This document shows positions 16,100 to 23,834 of a stretch of 28,421 bases of DNA, one piece after another. The translations under genes were made by a program, and so were the position numbers. The notes beneath the pieces are model-generated. The model was not told where the DNA came from and ran no database searches. It saw only the letters and a list, made by a program, of their open reading frames with translations. The stretch lies in the IMG/VR virus record IMGVR_UViG_3300042923_001814, positions 1 to 28,421 of that record; one strand, given 5' to 3'. How positions within the stretch are numbered: position 1 is the first letter of the stretch; every line of letters starts with the position of its first letter. The stretch comes from a virus.

Positions 16100-16663
16100 A
16101 TGGTCGCGGTCATGGATCCCCGCGACACCCAGCGCCTGATTGGCGATCTCGCCCGTGAGGGGACGATTGTGTCCGTCGATCTCGCGAACGGTACCTGCCG
16201 CGTGCAGATCGCCGACGAGCTGACCACCGGCGACATCCCCTGGCTATCCGGCCGCGTCGGCAAGACGAGCGTCTGGTCGCCTCCCGGCGTCGGCGAACAG
16301 GTGCTGGTGCTGGCGCCCGAAGCGGATACCGAGCGCGCGATCGTCATTGGCAGCCTCAGCTCCGACGTCAGCCCGCATCCCGCAAGCGACGGTTCTACCC
16401 TGATCGCGTTCGAGGACGGCGCACGGATCCTCTACAACCCGGAAAGCCACACGCTCGACGCGGTGCTGCCCGATGGCGGCAAGGCGCTGATCGAGGCGCC
16501 GGGCGGCATCCGCCTGGTCGGCCCCCTGACCGTCGAGGGCGACATCGACCTCAAGGGCAAGATGACGGCCACCGATGATGTCGTCGCGGCCGGCAAGAGC
16601 CTCAAGGGCCACAGGCACACCAACGTTCAGGCGGGCAGCGCCATTTCGGGGCCGCCACAATGA
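16100..16663 (+). CDS. V: Baseplate central spike protein (P2 gpV family)
   Basis: A 187-residue protein, against 211 in P2. An OB-fold N-terminal part (GTIVSVDLANGTCRVQI, VGKTSVWSPPGVGEQVLVLAPEADTERAIVIG) leads to a beta-helical spike (GGIRLVGPLTVEGDIDLKGKMTATDDVVAAGKSLKGH). The apex carries the HxH motif (HRH, 171-173), which coordinates iron in P2 gpV trimers. It punctures the outer membrane. Two starts are possible, ATG 16100 or ATG 16112 (MDPRDTQRL). Neither has a Shine-Dalgarno, and the second lies about as far from the palindrome as the starts of P and J. It overlaps W by four bases. Confidence 0.94.
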   Translation: MVAVMDPRDTQRLIGDLAREGTIVSVDLANGTCRVQIADELTTGDIPWLSGRVGKTSVWSPPGVGEQVLVLAPEADTERAIVIGSLSSDVSPHPASDGSTLIAFEDGARILYNPESHTLDAVLPDGGKALIEAPGGIRLVGPLTVEGDIDLKGKMTATDDVVAAGKSLKGHRHTNVQAGSAISGPPQ

Positions 16664-17025
16664 TCGGCATGGATCGCAACACCGGCAAGCCCTGCGAGGG
16701 TGCCGACCACCTGCGCCAGTCCATCGCCGACATCCTCGGCACGCCGCTCGGCACCCGTGTCGGCCGGCGCGACTATGGCTCGCACATCCCCGAGCTGCTC
16801 GATCAGCCGCTCAATGATCTGACGCGGATCCGCGTCTTCGCTGCCGCTGCCCTGTCGCTGCTGCGCCAGGAGCGCCGCGCACGGATTGATCGGATCGCGC
16901 TCGAACCCGGCGACGCCTCCTGCAGCGCCCGCCTGATCGTCACCGGACGGCGCACCGACGTCGTCGGCCCCTCTGCCGCCTTCGCCTTCTCCACCCCCCT
17001 CTCCGCGCTCAGCTTGCTCGTCTGA
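16660..17025 (+). CDS. W: Baseplate wedge protein (P2 gpW / T4 gp25-like)
   Basis: A 121-residue protein, against 115 in P2. Family hallmarks are HLRQSIADILGTPLGTRVGRRDYGSHIPELLDQPLN (about 17-52), which includes the GTRVGRRDYGS motif of gp25-like proteins that nucleate the sheath. The C-terminal part is a beta sandwich edge (SARLIVTGRRTD). It overlaps the V stop codon (ATGA) and is followed after 13 bp by the sheath gene. Confidence 0.94.
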   Translation: MIGMDRNTGKPCEGADHLRQSIADILGTPLGTRVGRRDYGSHIPELLDQPLNDLTRIRVFAAAALSLLRQERRARIDRIALEPGDASCSARLIVTGRRTDVVGPSAAFAFSTPLSALSLLV

Positions 17026-17038
17026 AAGGATCCTCGCG

Positions 17039-18211
17039 ATGTCGTCGTTCTTCCATGGTATTTCCGTTACCGAGGTGCCGCCCGCGCGTCGCACCATCGG
17101 CACCGTCGCCACTGCCGTCATCGGCCTGGTCGCGACTGCGCCCGCTGCCGACGCGGCGGTCTTCCCGCTCGATACGCCGGTCAAGGTCACGGTGATGCGT
17201 GACGCCATCGCCGCTGCCGGCGCGACCGGCACGCTGCGCGCTGCGCTGGACGCCATTGCGGATCAGGTCCGCACGATCGTCGTCGTCGTGCGCGTCGCGC
17301 CCGGTGCCGACGCCGACGCGACCGAGGCAGCGGTGATCGGTGCTGACGACGACGGCGTGAAGACCGGCATGCAGGCGCTGCTTGCTGCCGAGGCGCAGAT
17401 CGGCGTCCGCCCCCGCATCATCGGCGCGCCTGGCCTCGACACCGAAGACGTGACCGAGGCGCTGGCCGATGTCGCCAAGCGGCTCCGCGCCATGGCCTAT
17501 GCCGCCGCGATCGGCGCCGATCGGCAGCAGGTCGCCGCCTATCGCGCGAACTTCGATCAGCGCGAACTGATGCTGATCTGGCCCGACTTCACCGCGCCCC
17601 TCGGCCCTGACGGCGCGGACGCGCCCAGCTTCGCCGTTGCCCGCGCGCTGGGCCTGCGCGCCGCGATCGACCAGACGCAGGGCTGGCATAAGACGCTCTC
17701 GAACGTGCCGGTCGCCGGCGTCGTCGGCCTGACCAAGGATGTGCAGTTCGACATTCAGGATCCGGATTGCGACGCCAATATCCTGAACGCCGCCCAGGTG
17801 ACGACGATCGTGCGCCTCGCAGGCGAGCTGCGCTTCTGGGGCAACCGCACCTGCGCGGATCCCGAAAGCGCCTTCACCTTCGAAAGCGCCACCCGAACCG
17901 CGCAGATCCTCGCCGACAGCATCGTCGCCGGCATGCTGTGGGCGATGGATAAGCCGCTGACGCCCAGCCTCGCCAAGGACATCGTCGAGGAGATCAACGC
18001 CAAGTTCCGCGCGCTGAAGCGCGAGGGCAAGATCCTCGGCGCCGTCGCCGAGTTCCGCGCCGACAAGAACCCGGTCGACACGCTGAAGCAGGGCAAGCTG
18101 CTGATCAGCTACCGCTACACGCCGGTTCCGCCGCTCGAACACCTCGCGTTCGAGCAGGAGATCTCGGACGAGTTCGTCGCCGACTTCGCCGCCCTGGTCG
18201 CCAACGGCTGA
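17039..18211 (+). CDS. FI: Contractile tail sheath protein (P2 gpFI family)
   Basis: A 390-residue protein, against 396 in P2. The start FFHGISVTEVPPARRTIGTVATAVIGLVATAPAAD and the strand FPLDTPVKVT are diagnostic. The middle contains APGLDTEDVTEALADVAKRLRAMAYA, and the conserved end region reads LISYRYTPVPPLEHLAFEQEISDEFVADFA. Sheath subunits contract to drive the tube through the envelope. A strong AAAGGA ribosome site precedes the ATG. No separate palindrome precedes it, in contrast to P2, which has its own F promoter, so it is probably read from the V promoter. Confidence 0.96.
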   Translation: MSSFFHGISVTEVPPARRTIGTVATAVIGLVATAPAADAAVFPLDTPVKVTVMRDAIAAAGATGTLRAALDAIADQVRTIVVVVRVAPGADADATEAAVIGADDDGVKTGMQALLAAEAQIGVRPRIIGAPGLDTEDVTEALADVAKRLRAMAYAAAIGADRQQVAAYRANFDQRELMLIWPDFTAPLGPDGADAPSFAVARALGLRAAIDQTQGWHKTLSNVPVAGVVGLTKDVQFDIQDPDCDANILNAAQVTTIVRLAGELRFWGNRTCADPESAFTFESATRTAQILADSIVAGMLWAMDKPLTPSLAKDIVEEINAKFRALKREGKILGAVAEFRADKNPVDTLKQGKLLISYRYTPVPPLEHLAFEQEISDEFVADFAALVANG

Positions 18212-18255
18212 TCCCGGCCGCCCCGCCCCCCTCTCTACCATCGAAGGAACACGCC

Positions 18256-18768
18256 ATGGGGATGCCCCGCAAGCTCAAGGATCTGATGCTGTTCAACAGC
18301 GGCGGGCCGTACATCGGCCAGGTCGCATCGTTCACCCTGCCCAAGCTCACCCGCAAGCTCGACGACTGGCGCGGGGGCGGCATGGACGGCACCGTGAAGG
18401 TCGACCTCGGCAGCGAGGCGATGGAAGCGGAATGGACGCTCGGCGGGCCGATGCGCGACGTGCTGTCGCAATATGGCGTCACCCGCGTCGACGGCATCGG
18501 TCTGCGCTTCGCCTGCGCCTATCAGCAGGACGACAACGGCGCGGTCGATTCCATCGAGGTGATGATCCGCGGTCGCCACGAAGAGATCGACATAGGCGAG
18601 CAGAAGCTCGGCGAGAGCGGCGAGTTCAAGGTGAAGACCGCTGTCGCCTATTACAAGCTGGACTGGAACGGCGTCACCGTCATCGAGGCCGACGTGATTG
18701 CCGGCATCCTGATCGTCGACGGCATCGACCGCCGTGCCGAGCTGCGCGCCGCCATCGGCCTTTACTGA
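18256..18768 (+). CDS. FII: Major tail tube protein (P2 gpFII family)
   Basis: A 170-residue protein, against 172 in P2. Recognisable from PRKLKDLMLFNSGGPYIGQVASFTLPKLTRKLDDWRGGGMDGTVKVDLG (about 4-52) and the C-terminal YYKLDWNGVTVIEADVIAGILIVDGIDR. It polymerises into the inner tail tube. An AAGGA ribosome site precedes the ATG, 44 bp after the sheath gene. A strong hairpin lies 15 bp downstream of the stop. Confidence 0.96.
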   Translation: MGMPRKLKDLMLFNSGGPYIGQVASFTLPKLTRKLDDWRGGGMDGTVKVDLGSEAMEAEWTLGGPMRDVLSQYGVTRVDGIGLRFACAYQQDDNGAVDSIEVMIRGRHEEIDIGEQKLGESGEFKVKTAVAYYKLDWNGVTVIEADVIAGILIVDGIDRRAELRAAIGLY

Positions 18769-18783
18769 CCTTCCCCACCTGTC

Positions 18784-18808
18784 CGCCGGCGACCCCGCGT
18801 CGCCGGCG
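18784..18808 (+). terminator. Terminator-like hairpin between tail tube and tail chaperone genes
   Basis: A perfect 9-bp stem (CGCCGGCGA / TCGCCGGCG) with a 7-base loop is followed at once by a pyrimidine-rich TCTTCTTCCC tract. It resembles a weak intrinsic terminator and sits where expression should fall from abundant tube protein to the low-copy chaperones and tape measure. Partial termination is inference. Genes E to D have no other evident promoter, so read-through must occur. Confidence 0.5.
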
Positions 18809-18839
18809 TCTTCTTCCCGATCCAGCGAAAGCCGCCTCC

Positions 18840-19166
18840 ATGACCGACATTGCCACCCTCGCCGGCACCACCAGCCTCGCCACCGTCACCCTCGACGTGC
18901 CGATCAATCGCGCCGGTGCCGAGCCGATCACCACCGTTCAGGTCCGCAAGCCGACCGCCGGAGAGCTGCGCGGCCTGACTCTCATGGCGCTGTCGCAGCT
19001 CGACTATGGCGCGCTCGAAACCCTCTTGCCGCGCATCACCCTGCCGGTGCTGCACAAGGCCGATATCGCGCGCCTCGATCCAGCCGACCTCATGCAGCTG
19101 GGCGGCGAGGTGATGGATTTTTTGCTGCCGAAGGCCGCGAAGGAGGCGGTCTCCCCGGCGACGTAG
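18840..19166 (+). CDS. E: Tail assembly chaperone E (P2 gpE family)
   Basis: A 108-residue protein, against 91 in P2. The family shape is an N-terminal strand pair (LATVTLDVPINRAGAEPITTVQVRKPTAGELRGLTL, about 13-48) followed by helices ending in LMQLGGEVMDFLLPKA. It binds the tape measure during tail assembly. The ATG at 18840 is preceded by AGCGAAAG only, a weak ribosome site. Near its end the in-frame run T TTT TTG (19118-19124) is a -1 slippery site that would give a longer E-E' fusion of about 150 residues, against 142 in P2. Confidence 0.9.
   Translation: MTDIATLAGTTSLATVTLDVPINRAGAEPITTVQVRKPTAGELRGLTLMALSQLDYGALETLLPRITLPVLHKADIARLDPADLMQLGGEVMDFLLPKAAKEAVSPAT
19118..19124 (+). other. 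Programmed -1 ribosomal frameshift site T TTT TTG
   Basis: In the E frame the codons read GAT-TTT-TTG, so the heptamer is correctly phased for tandem -1 slippage. This is the same heptamer used by P2 E/E'. After slippage the frame continues as GCT GCC GAA with no stop until the TGA at 19289-19291, which exactly covers E'. A GC-rich segment follows, but I did not identify a clear stimulatory stem-loop. Confidence 0.85.
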
Positions 19167-19174
19167 AGGAAGTG

Positions 19175-19291
19175 ATGGCGGATCTGGCGCTCGTCTTCGG
19201 ATGGACGCCGGCCGCCATGGATCCGATGACGCCGGCCGAGCTGATGGGCTGGCGCAAGAAAGCGGCGAAGCGCCACAACCCGGAGAGCTGA
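19175..19291 (+). CDS. E': Tail chaperone E' domain (P2 GpE/E' family), reached by frameshift
   Basis: The 38-residue open segment MADLALVFGWTPAAMDPM and following residues match the small P2 E' domain, with the form ADIAxxFxWxPxxxxxMxxxEL and WRxKAxxR. It lies in the -1 frame of E, and the frame is open from the slippery site, so the main product should be the E-E' fusion (E residues 1-95, then 55 residues coded from 19124). An internal ATG at 19175 with nearby AGAGGAAG could also start it alone. It ends two bases before the tape measure ATG. Confidence 0.85.
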   Translation: MADLALVFGWTPAAMDPMTPAELMGWRKKAAKRHNPES

Positions 19292-19292
19292 C

Positions 19293-21677
19293 ATGGCCGA
19301 TCGAAACCTGCGGATCCGCATGCTGCTCGAAGCCGGCGACCGCGTCTCTCGCCCGCTGCGCGACATGGCCGGCGGGTCGAACAAGCTGGCGCAATCGCTG
19401 AAGGGCACGCGCGATAGGCTGAAGGAGGTCGAGCAAGCGCAGGCGGACATCGCCGGCTTTCGCCAACTGAAAGCGGGGCTTCAGTCGACATCGGCGACGA
19501 TGCAGGCCGCCAAGAACCGCGCTGCTGCGCTCGGTCGCGAGATCGCGCAGACCTCTGCGCCGACCAAGGCCATGACGCGCGATTTCGCCAAGGCGAAGGC
19601 CGAGGCCGAACGCCTGACGCGCCAGCACCAGGCGGAAACGAGCCAGCTGCAGCAGCTGCGCGAACGGCTGCGCGCGGCCGGCGTCGAGACCCGCAACCTC
19701 GCCCAGCACGAGCGCGACCTGCGCACGCAAGCTGCAGCGGCGACGCGCGAGATCGACGACCAGAGCAGCCGCCTCGCCGTACTCTCCGACCGGCAGCGCC
19801 GCGTCTCGGCCGCGCGCGAGAAGTTCGCCCGCATGCAGGGGATGGCGGGCGGCATGGCGGCAAGCGGCGCCGCGGCGATCGGCACCGGCGTTGCGATCGG
19901 AACCAGCGTCTGGTCCGGCGTCAAGCAGGCGCAGGATTACGAATCGGCGATGACGTCGATCGGCCAGAAGGCGAACCTCTCGCGCAAGGCGAGCGGCCAG
20001 CTTGGCCGCTCACTGCTCGTGTCCGCCAAAGCGGCGAACCAGCTGCCCGATGCCATGCTGCAGGGTGTGGACGCGCTCGCCGGCTTTGGCCTGTCGCCGC
20101 AGCAGGCAGCGATCATGATGAAGCCAATCGGCAAGGCGGCGACCGCCTACCAGGCCGAGATCGCGGACCTGTCCGCTGCGGCGTTCGCTGCCAAGGACAA
20201 CCTCAAGGTGCCGATCGATCAGGCGGGTCGCGTCATCGACATCATGGCCGAGGCCGGCAAGCAGGGCGCGTTCGAGATCAAGGACATGGCGGGATCCTTC
20301 CCGTCGCTGACCGCGGGCTATCAGGCGCTCGGCCAGTCGGGTACCGGCGCGGTCGCGGATCTCGCCGCGGCGCTGCAGATCGCGCGCAAGGGCGCGGGCG
20401 ATAGCTCCACCGCCGCGAACAACGTCGCCAACATCATCCAGAAGATCAGCTCGCCCGGCACGATCAAGGCATTTTCGAAATTCGGCATCGATCTGCCCAA
20501 GGCGCTGAAGAAGGCGTATGCCGACGGCAAGACGCCGCTGGAGGCGATCGCCGAGCTGACCAAGTCGGCGACCGGCGGTGACCTCAGCAAAATGGGTTTC
20601 CTGTTCGAGGACGCGCAGGTGCAGCAGGGCCTGCGCCCGTTGATCCAGAACATGGAGGAATATCGCCGGATCCGCGCCGAGGCGGCTGGCGCGAGCGGCG
20701 TCACCGACCGCGACTTTGCCGAGCGGATGAAGGATTCGGCCGAACAGTCGAAGGCGCTGACCGTCAACGCACAGGCGCTGGGGATTACGCTCGGCGCCCT
20801 CCTGCTCCCCACCGTCAACAGCGTCACCAAGCGGCTGACCGCCTTCGCCGGCTGGATCGGCAAGGCGGCGCAGCAGCACCCGCGCCTCGCGAAAGCGGCC
20901 GTCATCGGGACCGCGGCAATCGCCGGGCTGTTCCTCCTGTTCGGCACCGGCATGATCATCCTCGCTGGTATCATGGGGCCGATCGCCATCATCAACGCCG
21001 GGCTGACCGCGATGGGCGTTGCGGGCGGCGTGGCATCGATCGGGCTGCTGCCGATCGTCGCGACGGTCATGGCCGTTCTGGGTGCGATTGCTTTGCTCTA
21101 TGCCGCGTGGAACCATTGGGACACGATCAGCGCCGCATGGTTCAGCTTCTGGGGCGGGATCCGGCAGGGGTTCGTCGACGCCGGCAATTGGCTGAAAAGC
21201 ACCGGCGTCGCGCTGTTCAAGACGGCCGGCACGATGATCATGCAGGGGCTGCTAGGCGGGATCGATCCGGGCGTTGTCTTGGCGAAGATCCGCAGCATCG
21301 GCAGCGGCGCGATCAGCACCTTCAAGAGCGTGCTCGGGATCCACTCCCCTTCGCGCGTTTTCGCCGGGCTGGGCGGGTACATGATGGAGGGCCTGTCCAA
21401 CGGCATCGAAGGTGGCGAGGACGGACCCATGTCGCGCCTCCACGGCCTCTCTCGACGCATGACCGGCGCGATCGCTGTGGGTGCGATGGCGGGCGGCGCG
21501 GGATCCGCAGGCGCTGCCGCTCGCGCCGCGCCGCCCGCCCCCATCACGATCATCGTTCAGGGCGCGCCGGGACAGAGCGAGGAGAAGATCGCCCAGATCG
21601 TCGCCCGCAAGCTCGCCGAGGCGCAGGCCGGCGCCACCCGCAACCGCTCAACCTTCGCCGACGAGGACGATTTCTGA
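19293..21677 (+). CDS. T: Tail tape measure protein (P2 gpT family)
   Basis: A 794-residue protein, against 815 in P2. The N-terminal 190 residues are charged and coiled-coil-like (LRIRMLLEAGDRVSRPLRDMAGGSNKLAQSLK and a long RLTRQHQAETSQLQQLRERL segment). A conserved TP901/P2-type core begins near YESAMTSIGQKANLS (about 218). Hydrophobic segments occur at about 550-620 (AVIGTAAIAGLFLLFGTGMIILAGIMGPIAI, IGLLPIVATVMAVLGAIALLYAAW). The C-terminal part contains FKSVLGIHSPSRVFAGLGGYMMEGL, a motif found in many tape measures. It sets tail length and is ejected ahead of the DNA. Start and stop abut E' and U. Confidence 0.95.
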   Translation: MADRNLRIRMLLEAGDRVSRPLRDMAGGSNKLAQSLKGTRDRLKEVEQAQADIAGFRQLKAGLQSTSATMQAAKNRAAALGREIAQTSAPTKAMTRDFAKAKAEAERLTRQHQAETSQLQQLRERLRAAGVETRNLAQHERDLRTQAAAATREIDDQSSRLAVLSDRQRRVSAAREKFARMQGMAGGMAASGAAAIGTGVAIGTSVWSGVKQAQDYESAMTSIGQKANLSRKASGQLGRSLLVSAKAANQLPDAMLQGVDALAGFGLSPQQAAIMMKPIGKAATAYQAEIADLSAAAFAAKDNLKVPIDQAGRVIDIMAEAGKQGAFEIKDMAGSFPSLTAGYQALGQSGTGAVADLAAALQIARKGAGDSSTAANNVANIIQKISSPGTIKAFSKFGIDLPKALKKAYADGKTPLEAIAELTKSATGGDLSKMGFLFEDAQVQQGLRPLIQNMEEYRRIRAEAAGASGVTDRDFAERMKDSAEQSKALTVNAQALGITLGALLLPTVNSVTKRLTAFAGWIGKAAQQHPRLAKAAVIGTAAIAGLFLLFGTGMIILAGIMGPIAIINAGLTAMGVAGGVASIGLLPIVATVMAVLGAIALLYAAWNHWDTISAAWFSFWGGIRQGFVDAGNWLKSTGVALFKTAGTMIMQGLLGGIDPGVVLAKIRSIGSGAISTFKSVLGIHSPSRVFAGLGGYMMEGLSNGIEGGEDGPMSRLHGLSRRMTGAIAVGAMAGGAGSAGAAARAAPPAPITIIVQGAPGQSEEKIAQIVARKLAEAQAGATRNRSTFADEDDF

Positions 21678-22066
21678 TGCTGCTGGCTCTCGGACTCTTC
21701 GCCTTCGGCATCTCCACCCTCGCCCATGACGAGCTGCAGCGCCGCACATCATGGCGCCACGCCACCTCGCCACGCATCGGCGCGCGCGATGCCACGCAAT
21801 ATGTCGGGCCTGGCGAGGAAACGATCTCGATTAGCGGCACCGCCTATGCCGAGCTGAGCAACGGCAGCGCCTCGCTGGACGAGCTGCGCGCCATGGCGAA
21901 CAGCGGCGACGCATGGCCGCTGCTCGACGGCGCCGGCCGCGTGTACGGCGCCTATGTGATCCAAGGGGTCGACGAGCGGCAGAGCGTGCTGCTTGCCGAC
22001 GGTACCCCACTGAAAATCGACTTTGACCTCAACCTGCTGCGCGTCGATGACGAGGCGCGCGCATGA
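21677..22066 (+). CDS. U: Tail protein U (P2 gpU family)
   Basis: A 129-residue protein, shorter than P2 gpU (159), with the family run LLALGLFAFGISTLAHDELQRRTSWRHATSPRIGARDATQYVGPGEETISISGTAYAEL (about 2-60). GpU acts in tail tube termination or length control. The ATG overlaps the last base of the T stop, and its own stop overlaps the D start, so translation is coupled T-U-D. The family usually has a longer C-terminus. This one ends soon after the IDFDLNLLRVDD strand. Confidence 0.92.
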   Translation: MLLALGLFAFGISTLAHDELQRRTSWRHATSPRIGARDATQYVGPGEETISISGTAYAELSNGSASLDELRAMANSGDAWPLLDGAGRVYGAYVIQGVDERQSVLLADGTPLKIDFDLNLLRVDDEARA

Positions 22067-23097
22067 ACAACGTGCCCGATTTCCGCCTGACGATGGGCGG
22101 CACCGACATGCGCGGCACACTGTTCGATGAGGCGATGAAGCTGCTCGATATCACCGAGAAGGTGCGCTCGCGCTTGATCTCGCTCGGCCTGTCGGAAAGG
22201 CGCGGCGAGGAAGCCGACCAGCTCGACATCGTCCTCGACGATTGCGACGGCAAGCTCGATCTCCCGCCCACCGGCGCCACGCTGCAGGTTCAGCTCGGCT
22301 GGAAGAGCGGCAGCGACGTGACGCCCGGGCTGGTCGACAAAGGCCGCTTCATCGTCGACGAGGTGTCGCACAGCGGCCCCCCCGATCAGGTGACGATCCG
22401 CGCCCGGGCAGCGGACTTCGCCGGCGACATCAAGACACGGCGCGAGAAAAGCTATCACGGCACCACCCTCGGCGCGATCGTCGCCGAGATCGCCGGCCGC
22501 CAGAAGCTGAAGGCAAAATGCGCTCCTGCCCTCGCCGGGATTGCGGTGCGCAGCAAGGCGCAGAGCCGGGAAAGCGATATGGCATTCATCCGCCGCCTCG
22601 GCCGCGAGCACAATGCCGTCGCCACGATCAAGGCGGGCGCGCTGATCCTGTCGCCGATCGGCGCCGGTACGACGGCCAGCGGCAAGGCCCTGCCAGCGAT
22701 CACCATTCGCCGCCGCGACGGCGACGCGCACCAGTTCACGCGCCAGACGCGCGACGATGTTCCCGGCGTTGTCGCCACCTGGCACGACCGCAGGGAAGGA
22801 AAGCGCCGCACCTTCACCGCCGGAAAGGCAGAAGGCGCGAAGAAGCTGGCGCGGGTTTATCCGACCGAGGAGGCGGCACAGAGCGCCGCCAACGCCGCGC
22901 AGGCCAAGGCCGGGCGGGAGCCAGTGTCGCTTTCCCTCACCCTCGCACTCGGCCGCCCCGATCTAGCGCCGGAGCAGAAAGCAAAGGCGACCGGCTACAA
23001 GGCGGCAATCGATAATGTGGGCTGGATCATCACTGAGGTGACGCACAGCCTAGGCGACCGAGGTTTCACGACCGGAGTGAAGCTAGAGGCTGCTTAG
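22063..23097 (+). CDS. D: Baseplate hub protein / late control protein D (P2 gpD family)
   Basis: A 344-residue protein, against 387 in P2. It matches gpD (T4 gp27-like hub) from DFRLTMGGTDMRGTLFDEAMKLLDITEKVRSRL through ADQLDIVLDDCDGKLDLPPTGATLQVQLGW and TPGLVDKGRFIVDEVSHSGPPDQVTIRARAADF. Later segments are REKSYHGTTLGAIVAEIAGRQKL, ESDMAFIRRLGREHNAVATIKAGALIL and WIITEVTHSLGDRGFTTGVKLE. It carries the gpV spike. It is the last late gene here. The short gap to the convergent gene shows no clear terminator. Confidence 0.95.
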   Translation: MNNVPDFRLTMGGTDMRGTLFDEAMKLLDITEKVRSRLISLGLSERRGEEADQLDIVLDDCDGKLDLPPTGATLQVQLGWKSGSDVTPGLVDKGRFIVDEVSHSGPPDQVTIRARAADFAGDIKTRREKSYHGTTLGAIVAEIAGRQKLKAKCAPALAGIAVRSKAQSRESDMAFIRRLGREHNAVATIKAGALILSPIGAGTTASGKALPAITIRRRDGDAHQFTRQTRDDVPGVVATWHDRREGKRRTFTAGKAEGAKKLARVYPTEEAAQSAANAAQAKAGREPVSLSLTLALGRPDLAPEQKAKATGYKAAIDNVGWIITEVTHSLGDRGFTTGVKLEAA

Positions 23098-23126
23098 GCG
23101 GGGAATGAACGCCACGAGCAGGCCTA

Positions 23127-23798
23127 CTAAAGTGCAGAGGTATCTATCCCGGCCTTTCCGGCCGCTTCGAACAAGGTGCCAATGCACATAAGAACGCCCG
23201 CTTCGCCACGTTTCGCGTCCTCGGCCAGCTCGGCTTGAACTGACGTCCGGCCTTCTCCATCCGCTATCTTCATCATGTTTTCGAAGGCGGACTGACGGGA
23301 GAGATAAGCGTTGCGACAGAAGGTAAGCGCTTCGTCGGTTTTGGTGCGCGCCTCAATTGCTAGACCCGCCGGCGCGCTTTTTTCATTGATTGTCATTGCC
23401 GCGCCGCGGCAAGATTCTGAACCTGCTTTCGCGGCTGCATAGACTGCGACTATCTTGCCCGTTTCAGCGGAGGCCTTGAGTTCCTCGAATGCTCGATCGC
23501 ACGGCGCCGCGGCCGAAATGACCTCCTTGTAGAGGTTGACGAACGCGGCCTTCGGGTCCTCCGTCGAGGAACTGCTGCCGTCGCCGCTCCCGCTCACTGC
23601 GGCAATCACCGCCACAATAGCGATTAGGCCGCCGCAACCTAGGCATCCAAAAAGACTTTTCCGCTGTTCCGCCTGCTTCGCGTCCTTCGCGGCTGCCATC
23701 TCTTCAGGCGAAAACTCATAACCGCAATGCTTGCACACGAGAGCATCCAACTTGACGTGCTCCGCACAACGCGGACACGCCTTTTCGTTCTGCTTCAT
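23127..23798 (-). CDS. Zinc-ribbon membrane protein, probable lysogenic-conversion gene
   Basis: A 223-residue protein. The N-terminus is a zinc ribbon (C8-X2-C11 and C22-X2-C25, the latter as CKHCGYEF). A basic stretch and one transmembrane helix follow (about 48-69, LFGCLGCGGLIAIVAVIAAVSG), then a Ser/Gly linker. A helical outer domain of about 140 residues contains four spaced cysteines (APCDRAF, SESCRGA, LTFCRNA, LMCIGT). With the ribbon inside, the C-terminal domain would face the periplasm, where disulfides could form. It lies 36 bp downstream of the repressor on the same strand with a very strong GGGAGGGGGG ribosome site, so it should be expressed in the lysogen. Immunity or superinfection exclusion is inference. 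I do not recognise the C-terminal family. Confidence 0.8.
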   Translation of the reverse strand: MKQNEKACPRCAEHVKLDALVCKHCGYEFSPEEMAAAKDAKQAEQRKSLFGCLGCGGLIAIVAVIAAVSGSGDGSSSSTEDPKAAFVNLYKEVISAAAPCDRAFEELKASAETGKIVAVYAAAKAGSESCRGAAMTINEKSAPAGLAIEARTKTDEALTFCRNAYLSRQSAFENMMKIADGEGRTSVQAELAEDAKRGEAGVLMCIGTLFEAAGKAGIDTSAL

Positions 23799-23834
23799 AT
23801 TCCCCCCTCCCGACCGCCCCCGCAGCCAGTTTGT

